From contig JAEUWI010000028.1 in the NCBI GenBank assembly GCA_016791475.1, forward strand, positions 28,641 through 92,640: a stretch of DNA of 64,000 nt, read 5' to 3'. The position numbers and the translations under genes are program-made. Positions within the stretch are counted from its first letter, which is position 1, and every line of letters begins with the position of its first letter. This stretch comes from Candidatus Hydrogenedentota bacterium. GTDB lineage: Bacteria; Hydrogenedentota; Hydrogenedentia; Hydrogenedentales; JAEUWI01. Positions 27,668 to 35,426 of this stretch are shown one piece after another. The notes under the pieces are model-generated. The model searched no databases, was not told the origin of the DNA, and saw only the letters and a list, made by a program, of their open reading frames with translations.

Positions 27668-29908
27668 ATGTTCAAGAACATCGCCTTCGACCCGCCCTTT
27701 CCCGCCGAATATATTGTGCTGCTCGGTTGTGTCGTGGGCCTGCTCACCATCGCGAATTACTTTCGCGCGCGTAACGACGCTGGCGCCTTCAAGCGCACAC
27801 TGCTCACGGCAATGCGCCTCTCGGTCGTGGCGGGCATGACGATTCTGCTGCTGCGCCCCATGAAACTTGCGACGGAAGACAGCGCCCAGGGCAAGAATGT
27901 CTTCACCGTGCTGGTGGACGGTTCCCGGAGCATGGGGACGGCGGATGTGGAAGGCGGCACCCGTTTCGAGGTCGTGCGCGAGGCCCTCATCGCGTCGGAA
28001 GATCTTTTCATGACCGAATTGCGGCGCAACTACGACGTGCGCTTTACGCTCTTCGACGACCGAGCGGGTCGGATGCCTTTCGACGAGCTGCTTGCGAGCC
28101 AGCCGCGCGAAAGCATCGCGACGGACATTGCCACGACCCTGAGCAACGCGGGCGTTACCAGCCAGGGCCAGCACCACGCGGGCATCCTGCTCATCTCCGA
28201 TGGACGCGACAACAACGGCAACGATCCGGCCACCGCCGCAATATCACTCCGCGCGGCGGGCATCCCGGTGTGGACCACCACGGTGGGCACGACCGACGAG
28301 ACGAAAGACCTCGCCGTGGCCGCGCGCTTCGATCAGAGCTTCCTTTTTCGCAATCAGCCCTCCAGTCTGAAAGTGGATCTGCATCAGCGCGGCTTCGATG
28401 GCTGGTATGGCAAAGTGGAGCTGTTTCGCGATGGCGTGTCCATGGGCGTGCAGCAGTGCATGCTGGAAAAGGGCATGCAGCCCCTTTCCTTCCCCATCAA
28501 GGAAGCGGTCAAGGGCACCTATCGCTATACCGTGCGCGTGGAAGCGCTGGAGGGCGAGTCCGACCTGAAGAACAACGAGCGCACGGTCTTCGTGCAGGTG
28601 GCGGATGATCGCGCGAAGGTGCTGCTGGCCGAAGCCTCGCCCTATTGGGACAGCAAGTTTCTGCTGCGCGCGCTCCAGGCCGACCCGAACCTGGAGGTGT
28701 CCGCCATCTTCGATATGAGCGAGCGCCACGACAAGATGATCTACGTGACTCAGGCCGCGCCCGAGGGGGTGGAGGGCACCGCCGAAGGCGTGAGCGCGCT
28801 CCGGGTGCCCCGGACGCGCGAGGAACTTTTCCAGTACGACTGCGTAATCCTCGGCAAGGGCGTGGAGGAAATCTTTGACCCGGTGCAGGTGGCTTTGCTC
28901 AAGGAGTACGTGGAAGTGCGCGGGGGCAACATCATTTTCGCGCGGGGCAAGCCCTATGAAGCGGCAAGCAGCGCCCTGGCGGAGATCGAGCCGGTGATCT
29001 GGGACGACGGCGCCCTCGCGAAAGCGCGCTTCGCTCTGACCAGCGCGGGCAGCAAGAACCCGATGTTCAACTTCGGCGCGGGCCAGTCCGCCGATGTGAT
29101 CATCCGCGAATTGCCCGAAATGATCAGCGTGACCAAAGTGAAAGAGGAGAAGTCCCTCGCGGTGATCCTCGCGAAGGGCGTGGGCGCGGCGGCCAACGAG
29201 GAGATTGCCGCGATCTCCTATCAGCGCTACGGCAAGGGCAAAGTCATGACCGTGGGCGCTTCGGGCCTTTGGCAATGGGCCTTCATGAAGGACGAACTTT
29301 CAAAGTACGACGAGGTCTACGCCCGTTTCTGGGGACAGATGATTCGCTGGCTGGTCTACGACTCCGAGTTTCTGCCGGGACAGAGCATCGCCTTCAAGAC
29401 GGACCAGTTTTCCTACAACGCGGGCGAGTCGGCGTCGCTCATTGTCCAGACGAAGGACGTGGCGGCGGACTTCGCGCCGCAGATTCGCGTGACCGCGCCC
29501 AGCGGCACCACGACAACGCTGGAGCCCGCCGGCAACGGCACGGGCGACGGGTTCTTCAGCACGCTCTACACGCCGGAAGAGGAAGGAGCCTATCAAGCGG
29601 TGCTCCTCGACAATGGCCACGGCCAGGGCGAACAGACCATCGAGTTTTCCGTCTATGCCAACGATCAGGAGGCCCGCTTCGTGGGGGCGAACCCGGAGCT
29701 CATGGCGCAGATCGCGGCGGCCAGCGGCGGCGAGGTGCTCGCGGTGGAGGACTGGAAAGCCCTGCCGGAGAAACTAAAACGGCACGAGCTGTCTCTCAAA
29801 GAGGAAACAAAACCGGAGGACGCGTGGGACCAGGGCCGTTTCTTCGTGCTGCTGGTGTGCGTGCTGGGCGTGGAGTGGTTCATCCGCCGCCGGACGGGGC
29901 TGTTGTGA
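27668..29908 (+). CDS. Membrane VWA protein with C-terminal glutamine-amidotransferase-like region
   Basis: A 746-residue protein with two N-terminal helices (~17-30, 47-65). A VWA domain follows, starting VLVDGSRSM (MIDAS D84), with LLISDGRDNNGNDP and GIPVWTTTVGT. The middle has an Ig-like stretch (RNQPSSLKVDLHQRGFDGWYGKVELF). A GATase-like Rossmann segment (YDCVILGKGVEEIFDPVQVALLKEYVEVRGGNIIFARG) follows, then a C-terminal helix (FFVLLVCVLGVEWFIRRR). GGAGG precedes the ATG. This architecture is common next to BatA-like genes in Planctomycetes-type genomes. The amidotransferase-like part shows no Cys-His-Glu triad that I can see, so it is probably non-catalytic. Confidence 0.85.
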   Translation: MFKNIAFDPPFPAEYIVLLGCVVGLLTIANYFRARNDAGAFKRTLLTAMRLSVVAGMTILLLRPMKLATEDSAQGKNVFTVLVDGSRSMGTADVEGGTRFEVVREALIASEDLFMTELRRNYDVRFTLFDDRAGRMPFDELLASQPRESIATDIATTLSNAGVTSQGQHHAGILLISDGRDNNGNDPATAAISLRAAGIPVWTTTVGTTDETKDLAVAARFDQSFLFRNQPSSLKVDLHQRGFDGWYGKVELFRDGVSMGVQQCMLEKGMQPLSFPIKEAVKGTYRYTVRVEALEGESDLKNNERTVFVQVADDRAKVLLAEASPYWDSKFLLRALQADPNLEVSAIFDMSERHDKMIYVTQAAPEGVEGTAEGVSALRVPRTREELFQYDCVILGKGVEEIFDPVQVALLKEYVEVRGGNIIFARGKPYEAASSALAEIEPVIWDDGALAKARFALTSAGSKNPMFNFGAGQSADVIIRELPEMISVTKVKEEKSLAVILAKGVGAAANEEIAAISYQRYGKGKVMTVGASGLWQWAFMKDELSKYDEVYARFWGQMIRWLVYDSEFLPGQSIAFKTDQFSYNAGESASLIVQTKDVAADFAPQIRVTAPSGTTTTLEPAGNGTGDGFFSTLYTPEEEGAYQAVLLDNGHGQGEQTIEFSVYANDQEARFVGANPELMAQIAAASGGEVLAVEDWKALPEKLKRHELSLKEETKPEDAWDQGRFFVLLVCVLGVEWFIRRRTGLL

Positions 29909-29909
29909 T

Positions 29910-32252
29910 ATGAACGTGCGCGATTTCATTCGAGAGCTCGAAACGACCTATCGGGACCGCGTGCTCGTGCTGATGGTCATCCGCGTGGCGTGGATTTTTC
30001 TCGCCCTCGCGCTGGCGCTCATCGCCCTCGATGGGGCCTTCGCCTTCTCCAGCGCCATTCGCCTCATGCTGGATGGCCTGTTGGCCGTTGTGTTGCTCGG
30101 GTGCGTGGCGTGGTCCCTGCGCCAGGCCTTTCAGTCGCGCGAACGGGGTCGCATGCTGGTGCGCCTGGTGGAGGAGGGCAACCCCGACCTCCAGAATGTG
30201 CTCACCAACGCCATGGACTTTGAGCAGCGCCTGGACAGCGAGAAGGGCGTCCCTTTCTCTCCCGCGCTCATGCGCCGCGAGATCGAAAATGCCACCGAGC
30301 GGGCCGCAACCCCGGTGAATTACGACGCGCTTACACCGCCAACCTTGAGTCGCGAACGCTGGGCCCTCGCGGGGCTGGCACTGCTCTTCTTCGTGAGTGC
30401 GGCCATGTCTTACGTGCTCTTTCTGGCGGTGGTACCCCGTTACCTCCTGCCCTTCGCGGATTTCCCGCCCTACAGCCCGTTTCACTTCGCGGTGAATCCG
30501 GGCGACACCAGCGTGGACTTCGGCGACAGCCTCAAGATCGAAGTGCTCGCCTCGAATCGTATCCCCGATGCGCTGTCGCTCGTGCTACTGGATCGGCAAG
30601 GCAAGGAAATCGCCGTCGTGGACATGCACGACGCGGGCGAAGGAAATTTCTTTCAGACCCTGGAGAACCTGCGCGAACCGGTGATTTATTTCGCCCGAAC
30701 GGGCCGCGCGCGGACCCATCGCCACGATATCGCGATCAACACCGTGCCGCGCATTGAGGACGTGGTGATCAACTACGAATACCCCGCCTACACCCACAAG
30801 GACCCCGAGACACGCGTCCTGTCCGAGGAGCCGATCAAGGGCTACGTGGACACGAAGGTCACGATGCGGGTTCGCTCCAACCGACCGCTGCAAGGCGGCC
30901 AGGTGGAAGTGAACGGTGTGGCCCATCCCTTCGCACCGGCGGACGAGGAGAACATCGTCGAGGCGACCTTCGCGCTGGCCGAGGCGGGCACCTTTTCCGC
31001 CAGTATTGTGGATATCGATGGGAATACCGCGAAAGACAGCGCGCAAGGCACCGTCGAGATCATCCCCGACAACAAGCCCGAGGTCGTGATTGATCAACCG
31101 GGCATGGACTCCTTCGCGGTGCCGGATTCGAAGATTCCGATTCTGGTGGATGCCAGCGACGACCTGGGCATCACGAAAGTCGCGTTTTTCCGCCGCCACA
31201 ACCAGTCCGACGACGCGCGCAAATCGATCTACGAGGATGATGGCGCGACGAGCTTTGTGACCGTGGACGACACGCTGGATTTGAAAGATCTCGGTGTAAA
31301 GCCCGGCGACAGCATCGAATATTACGCCACGGCGACGGACAGCAGGCCGGGCGCGCCGCAGACGGCCACCTCGGAAATGTTTCGTCTTCAGATTGTTTCC
31401 TTCGAGGAATATCGCAGGTTCGCGCAATCGCAAATGACGGCGGAGGATCTCCGCCAGAAGTACGACGCGATTCTGGAAGAGATGGAGGCCATCGCCGAAG
31501 CGCAACAGGCGCTGAAGGAAAAAACCGATGCGCTCCAGGAGAAGATGAATCAACCCGGTGGCCTGACCGAAGAGGAAAAAGAGCAATTGGCGCAGGCGGC
31601 GGGCGAACAGGCGGAGCTCGCGAAGGAGGCGGCGGACATGGCGAAGCGACTGGAGGAGATGGCGGATGGTGAAGTGGTCTTCGACATTGAGAACGAATAC
31701 AAGGCCTCGCTCCGCGATTTTGCGCAGCGCCTCGAGAAAGCGAACGAACAAATGTCGCAGGCCGGCGCGGAGATGGGCAAGGCGGGTGAGCCGGGCGAAG
31801 CACAGCAGCCTGGAGAAGCCGGAGAAAGCCCCGAGGGCGAATCGGGCGAGCCGCAGTCCGGCACACCGCAGGGGCGCATGGCGGCGGCATCGCAGGCGCA
31901 ACAGGAGGCCCTGGATCAACTCGCGGAGAACGCACAGCAGTTCAAGGACGGCATCCAGCAGGCGAACGAGAACCTGGAGCACGTCGCCAAGGTCATGGGC
32001 GACACGGAGCAGTTCAAGTACCTCTACGGTGTGCAGAAGAGCCTGGAGCGCAGCATCAGCTATTACAAACAGTTGACGACCCTGTCCCCGGAGGATCGGA
32101 TCCGGCTCGACGAGTTGTCGGTACAGCAGCAGGAAGTGCAGGCGGCGCTGGCGGAACTGAAAGAGACGATCCGGCTGCATGCGGATGAACTGGACGCCCT
32201 CGCGGCGAAACAAAAAGGAACGGAAAATGAAACAACGCCTGCTGCGGAATAG
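29910..32252 (+). CDS. DUF4175-like membrane protein with long coiled coil
   Basis: A 780-residue protein starting one base after the previous stop. Two N-terminal helices (~23-70) and a third (~152-175), then beta-rich Ig-like repeats (~190-500). A long Glu/Gln/Ala-rich coiled coil (~505-770) is interrupted by a Gly/Glu/Pro-rich loop (GEPGEAQQPGEAGESPEGE, ~632-650). The layout matches DUF4175-like proteins found downstream of VWA genes. It probably spans the membrane with the coiled coil outside. Function unknown; context implies a scaffold for the MoxR/VWA complex. Confidence 0.78.
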   Translation: MNVRDFIRELETTYRDRVLVLMVIRVAWIFLALALALIALDGAFAFSSAIRLMLDGLLAVVLLGCVAWSLRQAFQSRERGRMLVRLVEEGNPDLQNVLTNAMDFEQRLDSEKGVPFSPALMRREIENATERAATPVNYDALTPPTLSRERWALAGLALLFFVSAAMSYVLFLAVVPRYLLPFADFPPYSPFHFAVNPGDTSVDFGDSLKIEVLASNRIPDALSLVLLDRQGKEIAVVDMHDAGEGNFFQTLENLREPVIYFARTGRARTHRHDIAINTVPRIEDVVINYEYPAYTHKDPETRVLSEEPIKGYVDTKVTMRVRSNRPLQGGQVEVNGVAHPFAPADEENIVEATFALAEAGTFSASIVDIDGNTAKDSAQGTVEIIPDNKPEVVIDQPGMDSFAVPDSKIPILVDASDDLGITKVAFFRRHNQSDDARKSIYEDDGATSFVTVDDTLDLKDLGVKPGDSIEYYATATDSRPGAPQTATSEMFRLQIVSFEEYRRFAQSQMTAEDLRQKYDAILEEMEAIAEAQQALKEKTDALQEKMNQPGGLTEEEKEQLAQAAGEQAELAKEAADMAKRLEEMADGEVVFDIENEYKASLRDFAQRLEKANEQMSQAGAEMGKAGEPGEAQQPGEAGESPEGESGEPQSGTPQGRMAAASQAQQEALDQLAENAQQFKDGIQQANENLEHVAKVMGDTEQFKYLYGVQKSLERSISYYKQLTTLSPEDRIRLDELSVQQQEVQAALAELKETIRLHADELDALAAKQKGTENETTPAAE

Positions 32253-32973
32253 CGTGTGGTGCGCCATGCTGATGACGGCGGTGGCGAGCGCCTGGAGCCA
32301 GGAAGCGCCGGTGGATGTGGAGGCGCCGGTGGCGCAGCGCGTGCCTTCGGTGACCGAGGACGAGAAACTCGCCGAGCCGGACTACGCCACCGTGGCGGCG
32401 GACGCGCGGAAGATCGCCGACGAAATAGAGAAGCGCCTCATCGAGTCTGACATGGACGAAGCCTCAACGCGCCTCTCGGAAAAGAAGGCCCTCGATGGCC
32501 ACGTGAAAGCGGAAGAGGCGGCGACGGATATGAAAGAAATGATCAAGGTCTGCGAGTCCGCCAGCGCCGGTGCGGGAAGCGCCTGCAAGTTCAAGCTCGA
32601 GATTAAGATGGGCATGAACGCGGGCAACACGTTGGGGCAACTCGGCGCGGGCATGAAGCCGGGCTCCAGTGGCCTCACGGGCAACGGCCAGTCCGGTCAG
32701 GGCGGCGGCGGTGCGCCCTTCGGCATATTTGGTCCCGATCAGTTCGGTGAGAAGTCGAATGAGAAGTCGCGCATGCTCGGTGATCGCAAGGCGAAGTCCG
32801 ACGCGGAAGCGGAAGAGCCAGGCAAGGCCGCGCAGAACGTGGACGAGGTTTCGGCGGCGAAGAAATTCGATGTGGACTTCGAGGCCAGCGGTGGCGAGCG
32901 CGTGATGGAAGAATACCGCGGGCACATCGACCAGTATTTCAAGAAGCTGGCCGAAGAGGAGACGAAAAAATGA
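32227..32973 (+). CDS. Small secreted protein of the MoxR/VWA cluster
   Basis: A 248-residue exported protein. The ATG at 32227, inside the end of the previous gene (26-base overlap), with AAGGAA upstream gives signal peptide MKQRLLRNSVWCAMLMTAVA ending near WSQ. The mature part is helical and charged, with a Gly-rich middle (GQSGQGGGGAPFG) and two cysteines (CESASAGAGSAC). No family recognised. Its stop overlaps the DUF4159 gene start (ATGA). Its place between DUF4175 and DUF4159 genes suggests a periplasmic partner. Confidence 0.75.
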   Translation: MKQRLLRNSVWCAMLMTAVASAWSQEAPVDVEAPVAQRVPSVTEDEKLAEPDYATVAADARKIADEIEKRLIESDMDEASTRLSEKKALDGHVKAEEAATDMKEMIKVCESASAGAGSACKFKLEIKMGMNAGNTLGQLGAGMKPGSSGLTGNGQSGQGGGGAPFGIFGPDQFGEKSNEKSRMLGDRKAKSDAEAEEPGKAAQNVDEVSAAKKFDVDFEASGGERVMEEYRGHIDQYFKKLAEEETKK

Positions 32974-33929
32974 GGGGCACACGATTCACAATCTTGCAGG
33001 GAAATCGTCGGGGTTTTACGGGTTCTACGGTCGTGCCACGCGATCCGGCAACGCCGGTTCGTGTGCCCGCCGCAAACCCGAATCTACACGTTCGGAGAAG
33101 CCACCGAGCGAGCGTCGTGTACCTCCCTTGTGTCGCACCGCCTCCGCGCAGACAACTCGCAAGTGTCGGGCAATTTTCACTCGTCACACACGAACCGGCG
33201 TTGCCGGATCGCGTGGCACGACCGGGTTGGCGTTTAATCGCCCTGGTCACACTTTTTGCTTTGGCGGTAGCACCCTTAATTCATGCCTCCGCCGATACCA
33301 AACCCAAAGTCCGCCGCGGGGCACAGGCCGCACAGTCGACCGACGCCGTCGTGCGCTGCGCCAACCTGATCTACGCGGGCTCAAAGAGCTCGAAATGTTT
33401 CAGCGACAAGTTTCTCGCCACGACGCGCGTGGAGACGAACATCGAGACCCAGTCAAGTTTCGACCCGGTGAAGCTCAGCAAGGATGAGCTCTTCGAGTAT
33501 CCCTTCTCGGTGATGACGGGCGAGGGTGTGTTTAATCTGCTGGAGGAGGAGCGGGTAAACTTGCGGGCCTACCTCGAACGCGGCGGCTTTCTTCTGGCCT
33601 CGGCGGGGTGCTCGTCAAAGGAGTGGGATCAGTCCTTTCGCCGTGAGATCAAGAAGGTCTTCCCCGAGCTTGAACTGGTGAAGATACCGATGGAGCACAA
33701 GATCTTCAAGACGGTCTTCGATGTGACCTCGGTTCGCCTGAAAAAGAGCCAGGGCACCGCCTCGCTGGAGGGCCTCGAAATCGACGGGCGCATCGTACTG
33801 ATTTACAGTCCCGAAGGTCTGAACGACACGGGCAACGCGGGGGGCGGGTGCTGCTGTTGCGGTGGAAACGAAGTGCGCAATAGCCAAGAAATCAACGTGA
33901 ACGTGTTGACCTATTCGTTGACGCATTGA
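32970..33929 (+). CDS. DUF4159 domain protein with repeat-derived N-terminal extension
   Basis: A 319-residue protein. The DUF4159-like domain spans ~125-319: CANLIYAGSK, ELFEYPFSVMTGEGVFNLLEEERVNLRAYLERGGFLLASAGC, then ESF-like FPELELVKIPMEHKIF. It ends with a tetracysteine CCCC (C294-C297) in GGGCCCCGGNE. The ATG overlaps the previous stop and has GAGGAG upstream, so translation from 32970 is well supported. The first ~85 residues are Arg/Pro/Val-rich and encoded by a DNA element flanked by a perfect 38-bp inverted repeat. The real secretion signal (RLIALVTLFALAVAPLIHASA) only begins near residue 88. A GTG at 33213 would give a normal signal peptide but lacks a visible ribosome binding site. 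Confidence 0.8.
   Translation: MRGTRFTILQGNRRGFTGSTVVPRDPATPVRVPAANPNLHVRRSHRASVVYLPCVAPPPRRQLASVGQFSLVTHEPALPDRVARPGWRLIALVTLFALAVAPLIHASADTKPKVRRGAQAAQSTDAVVRCANLIYAGSKSSKCFSDKFLATTRVETNIETQSSFDPVKLSKDELFEYPFSVMTGEGVFNLLEEERVNLRAYLERGGFLLASAGCSSKEWDQSFRREIKKVFPELELVKIPMEHKIFKTVFDVTSVRLKKSQGTASLEGLEIDGRIVLIYSPEGLNDTGNAGGGCCCCGGNEVRNSQEINVNVLTYSLTH
33028..33224. repeat. Element with perfect 38-bp terminal inverted repeats
   Basis: The arms 33028-33065 and 33187-33224 are exact reverse complements over 38 bases, enclosing 121 bases. The whole element (197 bp) is open in the frame of the DUF4159 gene. It resembles a MITE or palindromic extragenic element inserted between the start codon and the signal-peptide coding region. 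No obvious target-site duplication seen. Confidence 0.9.
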
Positions 33930-33941
33930 AAGGGCCAAGAT

Positions 33942-35426
33942 GTGGGAGAGGTGAACGACCTAAAGGACCGAAGGGACTCAAGGGACATCAACAGTCAACG
34001 CGGTATCGTGCCGATACCGAAGCGGTTGAAGTGCGCTCCTGTACCCCGTTTTACGGCAACTATAGCGTCCTTCAGGTCCTTTTTGTCCTTTGTGTCCCTG
34101 GCTTTGACATTCGCTGCGTGCTCCCCGGAATCCGCCCGCGAGTCCGTCGCGCCGCCCACACTCTCCATCATTTACTCCTGCGACACGCGGGGTCACATCG
34201 AGCCCTGCGGATGCTCCTCCGGCCAGGCGGGCGGCATATCGCGCCGCATGACCTTCCTCAAGGAACAGGCCCCCGGACCGCGTCTTCTCGTCGATGTCGG
34301 CGATATCACGGCGGGTCCGCGCAACTGGGAAGTTTTCGAGATGGAGTACATCCTCAAGGGCTACGCCGCGATGGGCTATCACGCGGTCAACGTGGGCCAT
34401 CGCGAGGTGTCCCTCGGCGCGGAAAAGCTCAAGGAGGTCGGTGGAGAATCGGGACTGTTCATTTCGGCGAATGTGATGGATGCCTCGGGCGCGCTGCTCT
34501 TCCCGCCCTACAAGGTGGTGACGGTGGAGGGTGGCTATCGGATAGGGATTCTCGGGGTGACGGATGAGAATGTGGCTCCGGAGGATCAGGGGGAGGGCAT
34601 AGTGATTGCACCCGCGGCGGATGCCGTGGGGAAGTATCTGCCCGAGCTCACGCCCAAGGCCGATTTCATTGTGGTGCTCGCCTTTGTCGACGAGGAGACG
34701 ATGAAGCGACTGGCCGAGCGCTACTTCGAGATTGGCGTGATCGTTGGCGGTCGGGTGCTCCAGCCTACGCACGCACCCGTGGAAGTAAACCAGTCGCGCT
34801 TGGTCTACATCACCGACAAGGGCAAGGCGGTGGGCAAGCTGGACATCGCTTTCGGCGCGGATGGACAGGCGACGTACACCAACGCCATCCACATGCTGGC
34901 CGATACGATGGTGGAAGCGCCGGAAATCACGCCCATCGTGGATGAGTTCAAAGTGCGCCTGGCCGAGATGGACTTTCAGCCGCACCGCGACGATGATGAA
35001 GGACTCACAACGATCACGGCGGCGCGCAGCGGCACGGCGAATAAATACGTCTCCGAGGCCGCCTGCGTGGCGTGTCACCCGAAGACGGTGGAGGCGTGGA
35101 AGGGCTTCAAGCATGCCCACGCGCTGGAGAGTCTGGCGGCCAAGGGCCACGACAGCAATCCCCGCTGCCTCCAGTGCCACACGGTGGGTTATGGCGCGAC
35201 GGACGGTTATGTGAACCAGCGACTCACGCCCGCGCTCGGTTCGGTAAGCTGCGAGAGCTGCCACGGGCGCGGCGATCACCATGTGAAGTTTTACAACGGC
35301 GAAGACATCCCCGAGCGCGCCGCGAAGATGGCCACCATCGCCTGCGAGAGCTGCCACGATCCGGAAAACAGCCCGGCCTTCAATTATGAGACGTACTGGG
35401 AGAAAATCAAGCATGGGAAGGATTGA
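33942..35426 (+). CDS. Metallophosphatase-like / tetraheme cytochrome c lipoprotein
   Basis: A 494-residue predicted lipoprotein (TFAAC, C60). The first domain resembles the UshA/5'-nucleotidase metallophosphatase fold (YSCDTRGHIEPCGCSSGQAGGISRR, VDVGDI, VNVGHRE). The second is a cytochrome c554-like domain with four CxxCH heme sites: CVACH (375), CLQCH (409), CESCH (437) and CESCH (468). The start is a GTG with AAAGGG upstream; later GTG (34008) or TTG (34026) starts are possible. The signal-peptide core SFRSFLSFVSLA is encoded by a 9-nt tandem repeat (34067-34102). It probably acts in periplasmic electron transfer; phosphatase activity is uncertain. Confidence 0.85.
   Translation: MGEVNDLKDRRDSRDINSQRGIVPIPKRLKCAPVPRFTATIASFRSFLSFVSLALTFAACSPESARESVAPPTLSIIYSCDTRGHIEPCGCSSGQAGGISRRMTFLKEQAPGPRLLVDVGDITAGPRNWEVFEMEYILKGYAAMGYHAVNVGHREVSLGAEKLKEVGGESGLFISANVMDASGALLFPPYKVVTVEGGYRIGILGVTDENVAPEDQGEGIVIAPAADAVGKYLPELTPKADFIVVLAFVDEETMKRLAERYFEIGVIVGGRVLQPTHAPVEVNQSRLVYITDKGKAVGKLDIAFGADGQATYTNAIHMLADTMVEAPEITPIVDEFKVRLAEMDFQPHRDDDEGLTTITAARSGTANKYVSEAACVACHPKTVEAWKGFKHAHALESLAAKGHDSNPRCLQCHTVGYGATDGYVNQRLTPALGSVSCESCHGRGDHHVKFYNGEDIPERAAKMATIACESCHDPENSPAFNYETYWEKIKHGKD
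33962..34102. repeat. 9-nt-unit inverted repeat at the cytochrome gene start
   Basis: The left arm (33962-33992) has AAGGAC/AAGGGAC-type units. The right arm has four tandem 9-nt units, GTCCTTCAG, GTCCTTTTT, GTCCTTTGT and GTCCCTGGC (34067-34102), of complementary sense. The right arm is read in frame as SFR-SFL-SFV-SLA, the hydrophobic core of the lipoprotein signal peptide. Confidence 0.85.
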
